Shown: piece by piece, positions 47,197 to 56,353 of the stretch
Numbering within the stretch: the first letter of the stretch is position 1
Layout of the letters: every line of letters starts with the position of its first letter
From: Citrobacter werkmanii NBRC 105721
Lineage (GTDB): Bacteria > Pseudomonadota > Gammaproteobacteria > Enterobacterales > Enterobacteriaceae
Assembly: GCA_000759755.1 (NCBI GenBank)
Contig: BBMW01000005.1
Span: forward strand, 124,001 to 188,000
DNA: 64,000 nt
Reading direction: 5' to 3'
Translations under genes and position numbers: made by a program
Notes under the pieces: generated by a model
The model's input: only the letters and a program-made list of their open reading frames with translations
Databases searched by the model: none
What the model was told of the DNA's origin: nothing

Positions 47197-48213
47197 ATGA
47201 CGTACGCAGTAGAGTTTCATAACGTCTCGCGTCTGTACGGGGATGTTCGTGCAGTTGATGGAGTGAGTATTGCGATTAACGACGGGGAGTTTTTTTCTAT
47301 GCTGGGGCCATCCGGCTCCGGCAAGACCACCTGTCTGCGCCTGATTGCCGGGTTCGAGCAGCTTTCAGGCGGCGCAATCACCATTTTTGGAAAACAAGCC
47401 AGCGAATTGCCGCCCTGGGAGCGGGACGTCAATACGGTATTTCAGGATTACGCGCTATTCCCACATATGTCGATCCTCGACAACGTCGCTTACGGGCTGA
47501 TGGTCAAAGGGATTGATAAAAAACAGCGTCACGCCAAAGCCCGTGAGGCGCTTGATAAGGTCGCACTCGGTTTTGTTCATGAGCGCAAACCGTCACAGCT
47601 TTCCGGCGGACAACGTCAGCGCGTGGCGATTGCCAGGGCCTTGGTTAATGAGCCACGTGTCCTGCTGTTGGATGAGCCGCTCGGGGCGTTGGATCTTAAG
47701 TTGCGCGAACAGATGCAATTAGAGCTGAAGAAGTTACAGCAATCTCTCGGTATCACCTTCATTTTTGTCACTCACGATCAGGGCGAAGCGCTGTCGATGT
47801 CTGATCGTGTGGCGGTGTTTAATAACGGTCGCATCGAACAAGTGGACTCGCCGCGTGAACTGTACATGCGACCGCGTACGCCGTTTGTGGCAAGTTTCGT
47901 CGGGACGTCCAATGTCTTTGATGCCACGATGTCAGCGAACGTTTGCGGGCTACAGGGGATGTTTTCCCTGCGTCCGGAACACATTCGTCTGAATGATATT
48001 GGGGGAGAAGTCCAGGCTCCGGGCGTTATCCAGGCGGTGCAGTACCAGGGCGCGGCGACACGGTTTGAACTGAAACTCGCCGGCGGTGAAAAGTTGCTGG
48101 TTAGCCAGGCGAACCTGACGGGAGAAATGCTGCCCTCAACGCTGTCGCCGGGTCAGCAGGTGATGGCATCGTGGTCACGCGACGTGATGGTGCCGCTGGT
48201 TGAGGAGAGGTGA
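47197..48213 (+). CDS. ydcT: YdcT, ABC transporter ATP-binding protein
   Basis: A 338-residue ATPase matching E. coli YdcT (337). Walker A GPSGSGKTTCLRLI lies near residues 36-49, the Q-loop in VFQDYALFPH near 83, the signature LSGGQRQRVAIARAL near 135-149, Walker B VLLLDEPLGALD near 156-167 and the H-loop in FVTHDQGEA near 190. A C-terminal TOBE-type domain follows (about 250-338). ATG 47197 is used: longer frames run into ydcS. The stop directly abuts the ydcU start, so the genes are translationally coupled. Confidence 0.95.
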   Translation: MTYAVEFHNVSRLYGDVRAVDGVSIAINDGEFFSMLGPSGSGKTTCLRLIAGFEQLSGGAITIFGKQASELPPWERDVNTVFQDYALFPHMSILDNVAYGLMVKGIDKKQRHAKAREALDKVALGFVHERKPSQLSGGQRQRVAIARALVNEPRVLLLDEPLGALDLKLREQMQLELKKLQQSLGITFIFVTHDQGEALSMSDRVAVFNNGRIEQVDSPRELYMRPRTPFVASFVGTSNVFDATMSANVCGLQGMFSLRPEHIRLNDIGGEVQAPGVIQAVQYQGAATRFELKLAGGEKLLVSQANLTGEMLPSTLSPGQQVMASWSRDVMVPLVEER

Positions 48214-49158
48214 ATGGCTATGAACGTCTTACCTTCGCCATCGCAACCGACAAATCTGAACAAGATCTCCGATTTCTTCTGGCGTAATCCGGGGCTGGGG
48301 CTGTTTTTACTGCTTCTCGGGCCGCTGATGTGGTTTGGCATTGTCTACTTTGGCTCACTGCTGACGCTGTTGTGGCAAGGTTTTTATACCTTCGACGATT
48401 TCACCATGTCGGTCACGCCGGACCTGACGCTGGCGAATCTGCAGGCGCTGTTTAATCCCGCCAACTATGACATCATTTTGCGTACCCTGACGATGGCGAT
48501 AGCGGTCACCATTGCCAGCGCGATTCTGGCGTTTCCAATGGCGTGGTATATGGCGCGCTATACCAGCGGCAAAATGAAAGCCTTTTTTTACATTGCGGTG
48601 ATGCTGCCGATGTGGGCCAGCTACATTGTTAAAGCCTACGCGTGGACGTTACTGCTGGCGAAAGACGGCGTGGCGCAGTGGTTTTTAACCCATCTTGGGC
48701 TGGAGCCGCTGCTGCTTTCGTTCCTGACGCTACCTGCTGTTGGCGGCAATACGTTGTCGACCTCAGGGTTAGGGCGCTTTCTGGTGTTCGTTTACATCTG
48801 GTTGCCGTTTATGATCCTGCCGGTACAGGCCGCATTGGAGAGGCTTCCTCCGTCACTGTTACAGGCTTCCGCTGATTTGGGCGCACGCCCTCGTCAAACC
48901 TTCCGCTATGTGGTCCTTCCGCTGGCAATACCCGGTATCGCGGCGGGATCGATCTTTACCTTCTCTCTGACGTTGGGAGACTTTATCGTGCCGCAACTGG
49001 TGGGACCGCCGGGGTATTTCATCGGCAACATGGTGTATTCGCAACAAGGGGCGATCGGCAATATGCCGATGGCGGCGGCATTTACTCTGGTGCCGATTGT
49101 GTTAATCGCACTGTATCTGGCGTTTGTGAAGCGTCTGGGAGCTTTCGATGCACTCTGA
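48214..49158 (+). CDS. ydcU: YdcU, ABC transporter permease
   Basis: A 314-residue permease similar to E. coli YdcU (313), with six main helices plus an N-terminal one. The EAA loop that contacts the ATPase is [24 protein letters not shown] near 218-241. The start immediately follows the ydcT stop with the GAGAGG site inside ydcT. The end overlaps ydcV by 11 bases. With YdcV it forms the heterodimeric channel of the predicted polyamine importer. Confidence 0.95.
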   Translation: MAMNVLPSPSQPTNLNKISDFFWRNPGLGLFLLLLGPLMWFGIVYFGSLLTLLWQGFYTFDDFTMSVTPDLTLANLQALFNPANYDIILRTLTMAIAVTIASAILAFPMAWYMARYTSGKMKAFFYIAVMLPMWASYIVKAYAWTLLLAKDGVAQWFLTHLGLEPLLLSFLTLPAVGGNTLSTSGLGRFLVFVYIWLPFMILPVQAALERLPPSLLQASADLGARPRQTFRYVVLPLAIPGIAAGSIFTFSLTLGDFIVPQLVGPPGYFIGNMVYSQQGAIGNMPMAAAFTLVPIVLIALYLAFVKRLGAFDAL

Positions 49159-49954
49159 ACGCGCACCCTGGTTACTCAAACTGGCGGCATGGGGCGGGGT
49201 TATTTTCCTGCACTTTCCCATCCTCATCATCGCCACCTATGCTTTTAATACTGAGGAGGCTGCTTTTAGTTTTCCACCGCAGGGGTTAACGCTGAAGTGG
49301 TTTAGCGTTGCGGCACAACGTAGCGATATTCTGGAATCAGTGACGTTGTCACTTAAAATCGCTGCGTTGTCGACGGCCATTGCTCTCGTTCTGGGGACGC
49401 TGGCCGCTGCCGCGCTGTGGCGTAGGGACTTTTTTGGCAAGAGTGCAATATCGCTGTTGCTGCTGTTGCCAATCGCGTTACCGGGGATCATCACCGGTCT
49501 GGCGCTGTTGACGGCGTTTAAAACCATCAACCTGGAACCGGGTTTTCTCACCATCGTGGTGGGGCATGCGACGTTTTGCGTGGTGGTGGTGTTTAACAAC
49601 GTAGTGGCGCGTTTTCGCCGTACCTCATGGAGTCTGGTTGAAGCGTCTATGGATCTTGGCGCCAACGGCTGGCAAACCTTTCGTTACGTGGTGCTGCCGA
49701 ACCTGGCATCGGCACTGCTGGCAGGAGGGATGCTGGCGTTTGCCTTGTCATTTGATGAAATCATCGTGACAACGTTCACTGCCGGACATGAAAGAACACT
49801 TCCTTTGTGGCTGCTCAATCAATTGGGTCGTCCACGAGATGTGCCTGTCACCAACGTTGTGGCATTGCTGGTAATGCTGGTGACTACACTGCCAATTTTA
49901 GGGGCCTGGTGGCTAACGCGTGAAGGCGACACTCTCGCCGGAAACGGTAAATAA
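49148..49954 (+). CDS. ydcV: YdcV, ABC transporter permease
   Basis: A 268-residue permease close to E. coli YdcV (264). The EAA motif [22 protein letters not shown] lies near 162-183, and a conserved [16 protein letters not shown] stretch near 197-212 is typical of PotC-type permeases. It starts inside ydcU in another frame and is followed after 21 bases by patD. The C-terminus is about four residues longer than in E. coli (DTLAGNGK). Confidence 0.95.
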   Translation: MHSERAPWLLKLAAWGGVIFLHFPILIIATYAFNTEEAAFSFPPQGLTLKWFSVAAQRSDILESVTLSLKIAALSTAIALVLGTLAAAALWRRDFFGKSAISLLLLLPIALPGIITGLALLTAFKTINLEPGFLTIVVGHATFCVVVVFNNVVARFRRTSWSLVEASMDLGANGWQTFRYVVLPNLASALLAGGMLAFALSFDEIIVTTFTAGHERTLPLWLLNQLGRPRDVPVTNVVALLVMLVTTLPILGAWWLTREGDTLAGNGK

Positions 49955-49975
49955 ACGACGATATGGGAAATTGCT

Positions 49976-51403
49976 ATGCAACATCAATTACTGATTAATG
50001 GCGAGCTGGTCAACGGTGAAGGTGAAAAGCAGCCAGTCTATAACCCTGCCACTGGTGAGCTGATTCTGGAGATTGCCGAGGCCTCAGCCATGCAGGTTGA
50101 TGCCGCGGTCCGTGCGGCCGACCATGCATTTGCCAGTTGGGGGCAAACCACACCGAAAGTGCGTTCCGAGTTACTGCTGAAACTGGCGGATGCTATCGCG
50201 GATAACGCGCAAACATTCGCTGAGCTGGAATCGCTCAACTGCGGTAAGCCGCTGCACTGTGTGCTCAACGATGAAATTCCGGCCATCGTCGATGTTTTCC
50301 GCTTCTTCGCCGGGGCGGCCCGCACCCTGCAAGGCCAGGCCGCCGGAGAGTATCTGGAAGGGCATACGTCAATGATTCGCCGGGATCCGCTGGGCGTGGT
50401 CGCCTCCATTGCGCCGTGGAACTACCCGCTGATGATGGCGGCGTGGAAACTGGCTCCGGCGCTGGCGGCGGGGAACTGCGTGGTGATTAAACCGTCGGAA
50501 ATTACCCCATTGACGGCGCTTAAACTGGCCGAGTTTGCCAAAGATATTTATCCGGCAGGCGTTGTTAATGTGCTGTTTGGTCGCGGTAAAACGGTGGGGG
50601 ATCCGCTGACCGGACATGAAAAAGTCCGCATGGTTTCGCTAACCGGCTCTATTGCCACTGGCGAACACATTATCCAGCATACCGCGTCTTCAATTAAGCG
50701 CACACATATGGAACTGGGCGGCAAAGCCCCGGTGATCATTTTTGATGATGCGGATCTGGATGCGGTAGTGAACGGCGTGCGAACCTTTGGTTATTACAAC
50801 GCCGGACAAGACTGTACCGCCGCTTGTCGAATCTATGCCCAGAAAGGTATTTATGACGCGTTGGTTGAGAAACTTGGCGCGGCGGTTGCCAGCCTGAAAA
50901 TTGGCGCGCCGAACGACGAATCGACGGAGCTGGGACCGGTAAGTTCGCAGGCGCATCTTGATCGCGTGGCCAAAGCGGTCGATGAGGCCAAAGCCCTGGG
51001 GCATATCAAGGTTATCACCGGTGGTAAAAAAGTGGATGGTGCAGGCTACTACTTTGCCCCAACGCTGCTGGCCGGGGCGAAGCAAGAAGATGCCATCGTG
51101 CAGCGGGAAGTTTTTGGTCCGGTGGTCAGCGTGACCGTATTTGATGATGAAGACCAGGTACTGGCGTGGGCGAATGATTCGAAATACGGACTGGCATCTT
51201 CCGTCTGGACCCGGGACGTCGGACGCGCGCATCGGTTCAGCTCTCGTCTGCAATATGGTTGCACCTGGGTCAATACCCATTTTACGCTGGTCAGCGAGAT
51301 GCCGCACGGCGGGCAAAAACAGTCTGGTTATGGCAAAGATATGTCGGTGTACGGACTGGAGGATTACACGATTGTTCGCCATGTCATGATCAAGCATGAG
51401 TAA
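49976..51403 (+). CDS. patD: PatD (YdcW), gamma-aminobutyraldehyde dehydrogenase
   Basis: A 475-residue aldehyde dehydrogenase close to E. coli PatD (474). Catalytic elements: [18 protein letters not shown] near 143, [11 protein letters not shown] near 222, the glutamate in MELGGKAPV near 246 and the nucleophilic cysteine in [12 protein letters not shown] near 280. It oxidises 4-aminobutyraldehyde to GABA in putrescine breakdown, with the aminotransferase PatA encoded elsewhere. As the last gene after a predicted polyamine importer it links uptake to catabolism. Confidence 0.96.
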   Translation: MQHQLLINGELVNGEGEKQPVYNPATGELILEIAEASAMQVDAAVRAADHAFASWGQTTPKVRSELLLKLADAIADNAQTFAELESLNCGKPLHCVLNDEIPAIVDVFRFFAGAARTLQGQAAGEYLEGHTSMIRRDPLGVVASIAPWNYPLMMAAWKLAPALAAGNCVVIKPSEITPLTALKLAEFAKDIYPAGVVNVLFGRGKTVGDPLTGHEKVRMVSLTGSIATGEHIIQHTASSIKRTHMELGGKAPVIIFDDADLDAVVNGVRTFGYYNAGQDCTAACRIYAQKGIYDALVEKLGAAVASLKIGAPNDESTELGPVSSQAHLDRVAKAVDEAKALGHIKVITGGKKVDGAGYYFAPTLLAGAKQEDAIVQREVFGPVVSVTVFDDEDQVLAWANDSKYGLASSVWTRDVGRAHRFSSRLQYGCTWVNTHFTLVSEMPHGGQKQSGYGKDMSVYGLEDYTIVRHVMIKHE

Positions 51404-51461
51404 CATTTTAAGCGTGAATACCTAATGCGGCACGGATAGCTAAAAATCAGCAAACGGGTGT

Positions 51462-51574
51462 CTATACTATTCGCGCCACTGGCCTCGTCGCCATCGGACG
51501 GCGGTAAGTTGGAAATATCCGCGAGGTCAGGCTAATTGATACGACAAAGCCCCAGTTTAACGCCGGGGCTTTGT
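51462..51574 (+). ncRNA. candidate intergenic small RNA with sigma-S-like promoter and terminator
   Basis: Between patD and the convergent MFS gene, CTATACT (51462-51468) looks like an RpoS-type -10. About 7 bases later begins a structured stretch of roughly 100 bases: outer stem CTGGCCTCG (51479-51487) with CGAGGTCAG (51522-51530), an inner hairpin CGCC (51489-51492) with GGCG (51500-51503), an unpaired region, then a strong hairpin at 51544-51574. No reading frame fits. Size, promoter-like element and terminator suit a regulatory sRNA, but I do not recognise it. Confidence 0.4.
51544..51574. terminator. strong bidirectional hairpin between patD and the MFS gene
   Basis: ACAAAGCCCC (51544-51553) pairs perfectly with GGGGCTTTGT (51565-51574) around an 11-base loop. 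It can end plus-strand transcripts and those of the minus-strand MFS gene, whose stop is at 51599. Confidence 0.75.
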
Positions 51575-51598
51575 GCTTTCAGGTATACCGTCCGGTTA

Positions 51599-52723
51599 TT
51601 AGCGGCGCAAGCTGCAAAGCCAGGCTAGTAGCGCACAGACGCTCAGCACCAGCCCCAGTTGTTGCACCATGCCAGCCAATCCCAGCATCATTCCCAGTAA
51701 CAGGTAATAGCTTAACCCGAACAAAGCACCGGCGGCCCCGGCCTGTTCACGATATCGACGCAGAGCCTGGCTCAATACATTGGGAATGGCGATACCATAG
51801 GCCAGTACCACCCCAAACACCGGTATCAGGATCCATGCAGTATGCTGTAGCCACCACGCCGCCAGACCTGACAACACGGCCAGCGCGCAAGCATGACGTA
51901 CCAACTGTTCCGGCGTCAGACCGGTAGTTAACAGCCGCCGATTCAGCAGGCTCCCCGACAGCGAAGCCAGCGCAAGTAACACTCCTGTCCAGCCAAAGGC
52001 TCTGGAACTCCATCCCAACTGCCCGAAAAGAAATGGCGCCAGGCTGTAATAACTAAACAGCATGGTATTTAACAACGCGACCAGGATGGCATTTTTCCAC
52101 AGCTCACCGTCCCGCGCCATACGGGGAAAGAGCACCGTCATCCGTGGGCGGACCGTATTCTCTGGCCTTGTTTCCGGCAAAAGGGTTGCTGTCAGTATGA
52201 GCAGTAATATCGCCAGTAAAACAAGGGCAACGAATACACCAACATGACCATAGAAGCTTACCACCCAGCCTCCGCTTAGCAGGCCAAAAACCGGACTCAG
52301 TGCCAGCGCGGCACCCATCACAGAAAAGACGCGGGATAGCGTGGTTGATTCATAACTGTCCCTCAACATGGTCTGTACCACGATTGACCCGGCAGCCGCT
52401 CCGATGGCTGACACCATCCGCGCCAGTAGCAACATGTTGAAATCGGTGGCGACAACGGCCAATGCACAACCTGTGCCGTAGCAGATTAGTCCTGCCAGCA
52501 TCGCCCGCCGTCGCCCGATACTGTCGCTCAGCCAGCCCCATATCGTCACACCGACGGCGAAGGCAACAAAGTAAACGGAGAGTGTTTGAGCCGCACGTTC
52601 ACTGCTGATGTGAAAAGCGCTGGCTATGCCAGGCAATGCCGGGCTGTAAATGGTTTCCACCAGTTGTGGGAACATAATCAGTAGAGTAAGGAGCCACAGC
52701 GGCGGGCGACGAAGAATATTCAT
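51599..52723 (-). CDS. MFS transporter of the DHA1 (Bcr/CflA-like) drug-efflux type
   Basis: A 374-residue, 12-helix major facilitator. Motif A GWLSDSIGRRRAML lies near 56-69, and a motif-C-like GAALALSPVFGLLSGGW near 128-144 marks drug/H+ antiporters. Start at ATG 52723, giving MNILRRPPLWLL; upstream in-frame codons are not supported. It is divergent from an AraC regulator gene 101 bases away, an arrangement like nimT/nimR or other inducible efflux pairs. No K-12 ortholog at this position. Substrate unknown. Confidence 0.87.
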   Translation of the reverse strand: MNILRRPPLWLLTLLIMFPQLVETIYSPALPGIASAFHISSERAAQTLSVYFVAFAVGVTIWGWLSDSIGRRRAMLAGLICYGTGCALAVVATDFNMLLLARMVSAIGAAAGSIVVQTMLRDSYESTTLSRVFSVMGAALALSPVFGLLSGGWVVSFYGHVGVFVALVLLAILLLILTATLLPETRPENTVRPRMTVLFPRMARDGELWKNAILVALLNTMLFSYYSLAPFLFGQLGWSSRAFGWTGVLLALASLSGSLLNRRLLTTGLTPEQLVRHACALAVLSGLAAWWLQHTAWILIPVFGVVLAYGIAIPNVLSQALRRYREQAGAAGALFGLSYYLLLGMMLGLAGMVQQLGLVLSVCALLAWLCSLRR

Positions 52724-52824
52724 AGCAATATCCGTAGAGACCGAAAACAGGCGGGCATTATTGCTGAAAGGGGTGTGTCTAATTACTATTAGCAGGACTT
52801 TAAATATCAAAAATCGGACAGATA

Positions 52825-53586
52825 ATGAAAATTGCCCCCGATGAAATTTTCGATGCGGATAGCTTTGATAACCCGGTAATCGGGATTGCCGCCGATATGG
52901 GCGTACACGATTCAGGACGCCATAGCCACCTTCGTCATCAGCTCCTTTTTTCGGCTGCGGGGAGCATCACGATTGAGCTGGAGCAGGCCCTGTGCCAGCT
53001 GCCGCCACGCCGAGCGGTCTGGATCCCGGCTGGTACGGTTCATCGCGCCATCATGCGTGGCGTAATGGCTTATCGTTCTTTGTACTTTTCAACCTCGCTG
53101 CCGTTATCCGATCTGCCAATGCAAATCGTCGAGGTTAATTCTCTTTTTTTCGAAGTCATAGAACGCATGGCCTTTTGGTCATGGGATATGCCTGCGGTGC
53201 AACAGGCCAGCCTCATCACCGTTTTTTGTCAGGAATTGCGGGCCGCGCGCAGTGAAAACTGGACATTACAATTTCCCTCAGATCCACGGCTGGACATATG
53301 GCTTGAGCAATTGCGTATGGGCGCGTTACCACCGCGACTGAATCAGTTGTCCCAACAGGTTGGGGCGTGTGAGAGGACAATCAGCCGGATCTTTATCAGA
53401 GATACCGGGATGAATTATCAGAACTGGCGGCAGCAATTTAGACTGTTAAAGGCCATGGAAATGCTGGCGAACGGGAGTCATATTAGCCACGCGGCGCAAC
53501 ATCTGGAATTTGTCAGTGACAGTGCTTTTATCGCATTTTTCCGTCAGCACACTGGCACCACACCGGCCCGCTTTACAGGTAATTAA
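52825..53586 (+). CDS. AraC-family regulator (cupin plus HTH) divergent from the MFS pump
   Basis: A 253-residue protein with an N-terminal cupin (RHSHLRHQLLFSAAGSITI near 32-50 and RAVWIPAGTVHRAIM near 63-77) and a C-terminal AraC domain (NQLSQQVGACERTISRIFIRDTGMNYQNW near 173-201; a second helix-turn-helix near 215-245). The layout resembles NimR-type regulators that control a neighbouring MFS exporter. Divergent promoters share the 101-base gap 52724-52824. Not found here in K-12. Confidence 0.86.
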   Translation: MKIAPDEIFDADSFDNPVIGIAADMGVHDSGRHSHLRHQLLFSAAGSITIELEQALCQLPPRRAVWIPAGTVHRAIMRGVMAYRSLYFSTSLPLSDLPMQIVEVNSLFFEVIERMAFWSWDMPAVQQASLITVFCQELRAARSENWTLQFPSDPRLDIWLEQLRMGALPPRLNQLSQQVGACERTISRIFIRDTGMNYQNWRQQFRLLKAMEMLANGSHISHAAQHLEFVSDSAFIAFFRQHTGTTPARFTGN

Positions 53587-53665
53587 TGCCGCAGAAGGGT
53601 TAGGGATATTACAACCTGAGGGTAATTTACCAGATGAAGGCAGGGTGGGAAGATCGTTGACTAAT

Positions 53666-53688
53666 GGCAGAGAGAAGTCCTCTCTGCC
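53666..53688. terminator. hairpin between the AraC gene and yncL
   Basis: GGCAGAGAG (53666-53674) and CTCTCTGCC (53680-53688), a perfect 9-base stem with 5-base loop, 34 bases past the yncL stop on the minus strand. There is no clear T-run. Confidence 0.5.
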
Positions 53689-53721
53689 AGTGGACGCTGC
53701 CATTAATCAAGAAGTTTCACA

Positions 53722-53817
53722 TCAAGCAAACCAGCCGAACCTTGCGGAAATCAGACTGAATAGTCCTACAGCAGCAAATATATTTATCAGCACCACAGTT
53801 TTACTGGAAACATTCAT
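53722..53817 (-). CDS. yncL: YncL, 31-residue single-pass membrane microprotein
   Basis: A 31-residue frame reading MNVSSKTVVLINIFAAV then GLFSLISARFGWFA, almost identical to the E. coli stress-induced small membrane protein YncL, which lies in the same chromosomal neighbourhood. One membrane helix spans about residues 7-25. On the minus strand AAAGGTGG precedes the ATG by about 7 bases, a very good ribosome binding site. It is too short for usual gene callers. E. coli YncL is known to be made and to increase under heat or stress; its function is unknown. Confidence 0.9.
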   Translation of the reverse strand: MNVSSKTVVLINIFAAVGLFSLISARFGWFA

Positions 53818-54009
53818 TTGTGCCACCTTTCGTTTTAACCCCTATGGGTATAGTACGGGTTATAACTATCCGCAATAGTACGAAATCTGAACATAATGAA
53901 AACGGGTTGTTTTACCGCTGTTTCTCTTAAAATAATTAATAAAACTTGATGTGAGTCATGAAAAAGAGCATATTGCGCGCGATTTTACCTTCTGGCCTGG
54001 ATGGCTTAC

Positions 54010-54183
54010 ATGTCTCTGTACCAAAAAATGTTGGTCTTTTATGCAGTGATGGCCGCTATCACGGCAATCATCACTTGGTTTTTGTCCCGCGATAAAAAGC
54101 GGATCCGCTTTCTCAGCGCGGTATTAGTCGGGGCGACCTGGCCAATGAGCTTCCCCGTCGCGCTGATGTTTTCGCTTTTCTGA
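54010..54183 (+). CDS. ortT: OrtT (YdcX), orphan membrane toxin
   Basis: A 57-residue protein matching E. coli OrtT (57): MSLYQKMLVFYAVMAAI start, a central SRDKKRIRFLSAVLVGATW and a hydrophobic end. Two membrane helices (about 6-23 and 37-56) flank a basic loop. OrtT is an orphan toxin that damages the membrane and lowers ATP during the stringent response or when tetrahydrofolate is limited; no antitoxin gene accompanies it. An in-frame ATG at 54001 is also possible, but 54010 gives the E. coli start. It ends 10 bases before the convergent srfC stop. Confidence 0.92.
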   Translation: MSLYQKMLVFYAVMAAITAIITWFLSRDKKRIRFLSAVLVGATWPMSFPVALMFSLF

Positions 54184-54193
54184 TGAGGCCGTT

Positions 54194-56353
54194 TCAGACG
54201 GAAAGTAGGGTATCTAAACGTTTTTTGTCGGCTTCAGTGACATCCTGTGGGTGCTGATACCCCACGTTCTCATTGGCGCGTGTGTACAAAGCAACCAGCC
54301 AGTCGTAAACGTAGCGACTTGCACCGTGCGAAGGCTGTTCTTCCAGTTTGGCCAGGCGCGACATTGGTTGTTGCTTTGGCGCGCTAAAAATAGCCGCGCC
54401 TTTTTGGATCCTGCTGGCAGGGCGCTGTTCCTCAGCAACGTTGGTAAATCCAAGCCAGGTAATAAAATCCCCAATATCGGCATGTAGCTGCGCTGCACAG
54501 ACGTTTTCACGCTGCATAATATGCTGTAAGCGTTGCGGCATATCCAGGCGATAGCTGGTGGTAACGAGGATGTCAGCCACCTGCCTTAGCGTACGAGGAT
54601 CGAGGCCTAAACGGCGCGCATTATTTTCATCGCGGCACCACTGGCGCACGTGATTAACCCACATTTTGTGTGCCTGGTATCCAGTTTCTTTACTTTCCTG
54701 CGAGTGCGGCATGTCACGCACTTCAGCAAACAGGTCGATCTCTTCATTAAATAACCCGTTCACCTGTTCCTCACGCGGCTGATGAACACGCAGAAGAGAC
54801 TCAAAGAGGCGCATTGGCGGCAGTAAACCCTCCAGGAGTTCCCCATGTTTTGCCGCCTGGGATTGTAACTGGCGGATCACCGACTCGCTGCTACCTGACT
54901 CATTATCACGGGTGTTAATCCAACTCATCAGCGTTTCGCGGATGCGCTGTTGGTGCTGTTCGCGCAGAGAGGTCAGCCTGGCCTGACGCTGTTGTGGTGA
55001 AGTCGCCTGAGTCAGCCATTCGACAAGGCGTTGTAAGCTGTGGTTATCCAGCGCCTGTAGCGTCCCCCAGTGCAGTCCCGGTTTGCCCATTAATTGCTGT
55101 ACTGACTCATCCAGGTTTTGCTGGGTGCTAAAACGCGCATCCTGTGGGGTAATGGCCCAGACTACGCCCGGTAATGCGGCGTCATGTACGGGTTGCGTAT
55201 CGTTGACCCAGCCCAGTAGCTTGCGGGTAATGGTTGGCGTCTGGGCGCGGGTAGATACCGCGTTGCAGATTAGGAGCACATCCGGTTGCAGATGCTGGCG
55301 ATAATGCTCCAGCATCCAGCCTAATTTTGCCTGCCACAGCGGATGGGAATGAGCATCCGGGGCGAGGGGAATATCGAGCAGGTCGACATTCTCCAGCACA
55401 GTATCTTCCACCGTCAGGACCAGCTCGCGCGTCAGCAGTGCCAGCGAGGTTTGCGAGAGACTGACCGCATTGAGCAACTGATGATTTTCAATCGGATGAA
55501 CGACTACATCACTTTGTGCTTCACTCCCATGCAATGCCGCCTGAGTGAGAAAACTTTCGGCAGGCAAGCCAAAATGATCAACCAGCAGGCTCAGTGGGGC
55601 CGCTAATTCTTGCGCGTTCCCGGTTTGTTGCAACGTATGCGCCAACGCCAGCCACTGTTGCGTTAGCTCTGGCTGTTCTCCCCACAATAATGCCCAGGCG
55701 TTTGCCCGGGTCGTCAGATCCAGAGCGGGCAGCAGCGTGGCAAACTGATGCCATAGCGCATCGTCAATTTGCTGTTGGTTAGGCGGTACGCAGGAGCGCC
55801 AGAAACGACCGATTGCCGCGACATCCTGAGCAGTAATACCTTGCACCGGATGACGCTGACGCAGCGTTTGCCATTTTTCCAGGCGCGCTTCAATAATCGA
55901 TTTCTCAACCTGGCGGTTGTCCGGGAGCGCACAGAACTGCGTGATAAACAGCTGTACCAGTTCGGCTTCACTGAGTAAGCGTAAGCGCAACGGCCATTCG
56001 CTATTCAGCGGATTATCTTCACGCGTAAAGCGAATCGCCATATTGGTCGGTGCATGCCCCGGATTAATATGCGAAAAATAATCAAAACTGCGATCCGGGG
56101 TCACGATGTTCATTTTGCCGTTGGCATTGCTGCACAATGCCGCGAGCAGATGCGCTTTTGCTGATTGTGAATGCCCGTATAACCCAACACAGCCTCGTGC
56201 TGAAAAGGTCGCCGTCAGCGCAGATTCATTAACCGCGGCTAACGTAAGTTGTGTCAGCAGGGCATCCGCCTCATCATCAAGACGAACCGAATGCTGGCGG
56301 GACTCTGTTACCCACTCGATGGCGGCCTGCGCGGTGTTTAACATCTTACTCAT
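54194..56353 (-). CDS. srfC: SrfC, virulence-factor family protein with degenerate dynamin-like GTPase domain
   Basis: A 719-residue protein of the SrfC family. Near residues 53-70, CVGLYGHSQSAKAHLLAAL sits exactly where a Walker A/G1 loop would be, but reads G-x4-A-K-A rather than G-x4-G-K-S/T. A following ENVDLLDIPLA strand near 322-332 resembles Walker B/G3, and LLICNAVS near 358 resembles G4, so the fold is probably a dynamin- or septin-like P-loop domain that has lost standard nucleotide chemistry. The rest is helical. The start overlaps srfB by 4 bases. In Salmonella srfABC is SsrB-regulated; its biochemical job is unknown. Confidence 0.9.
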   Translation of the reverse strand: MSKMLNTAQAAIEWVTESRQHSVRLDDEADALLTQLTLAAVNESALTATFSARGCVGLYGHSQSAKAHLLAALCSNANGKMNIVTPDRSFDYFSHINPGHAPTNMAIRFTREDNPLNSEWPLRLRLLSEAELVQLFITQFCALPDNRQVEKSIIEARLEKWQTLRQRHPVQGITAQDVAAIGRFWRSCVPPNQQQIDDALWHQFATLLPALDLTTRANAWALLWGEQPELTQQWLALAHTLQQTGNAQELAAPLSLLVDHFGLPAESFLTQAALHGSEAQSDVVVHPIENHQLLNAVSLSQTSLALLTRELVLTVEDTVLENVDLLDIPLAPDAHSHPLWQAKLGWMLEHYRQHLQPDVLLICNAVSTRAQTPTITRKLLGWVNDTQPVHDAALPGVVWAITPQDARFSTQQNLDESVQQLMGKPGLHWGTLQALDNHSLQRLVEWLTQATSPQQRQARLTSLREQHQQRIRETLMSWINTRDNESGSSESVIRQLQSQAAKHGELLEGLLPPMRLFESLLRVHQPREEQVNGLFNEEIDLFAEVRDMPHSQESKETGYQAHKMWVNHVRQWCRDENNARRLGLDPRTLRQVADILVTTSYRLDMPQRLQHIMQRENVCAAQLHADIGDFITWLGFTNVAEEQRPASRIQKGAAIFSAPKQQPMSRLAKLEEQPSHGASRYVYDWLVALYTRANENVGYQHPQDVTEADKKRLDTLLSV

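Noticed and set aside
50690-51406. 238-residue minus-strand frame inside patD
   Set aside because: Fully antisense to a conserved aldehyde dehydrogenase with its catalytic cysteine; no motif of its own.
53510-53878. 122-residue plus-strand frame after the AraC gene
   Set aside because: It overlaps the end of the AraC gene in another frame and is antisense to yncL, which has the better start site and a known homologue.
53958-54095. 45-codon frame (MKKSILRAILPSGLDGL onward) overlapping ortT out of frame
   Set aside because: The start has only a weak ribosome binding site and the rest is simply ortT read in another frame; could be a leader peptide but there is no supporting evidence.
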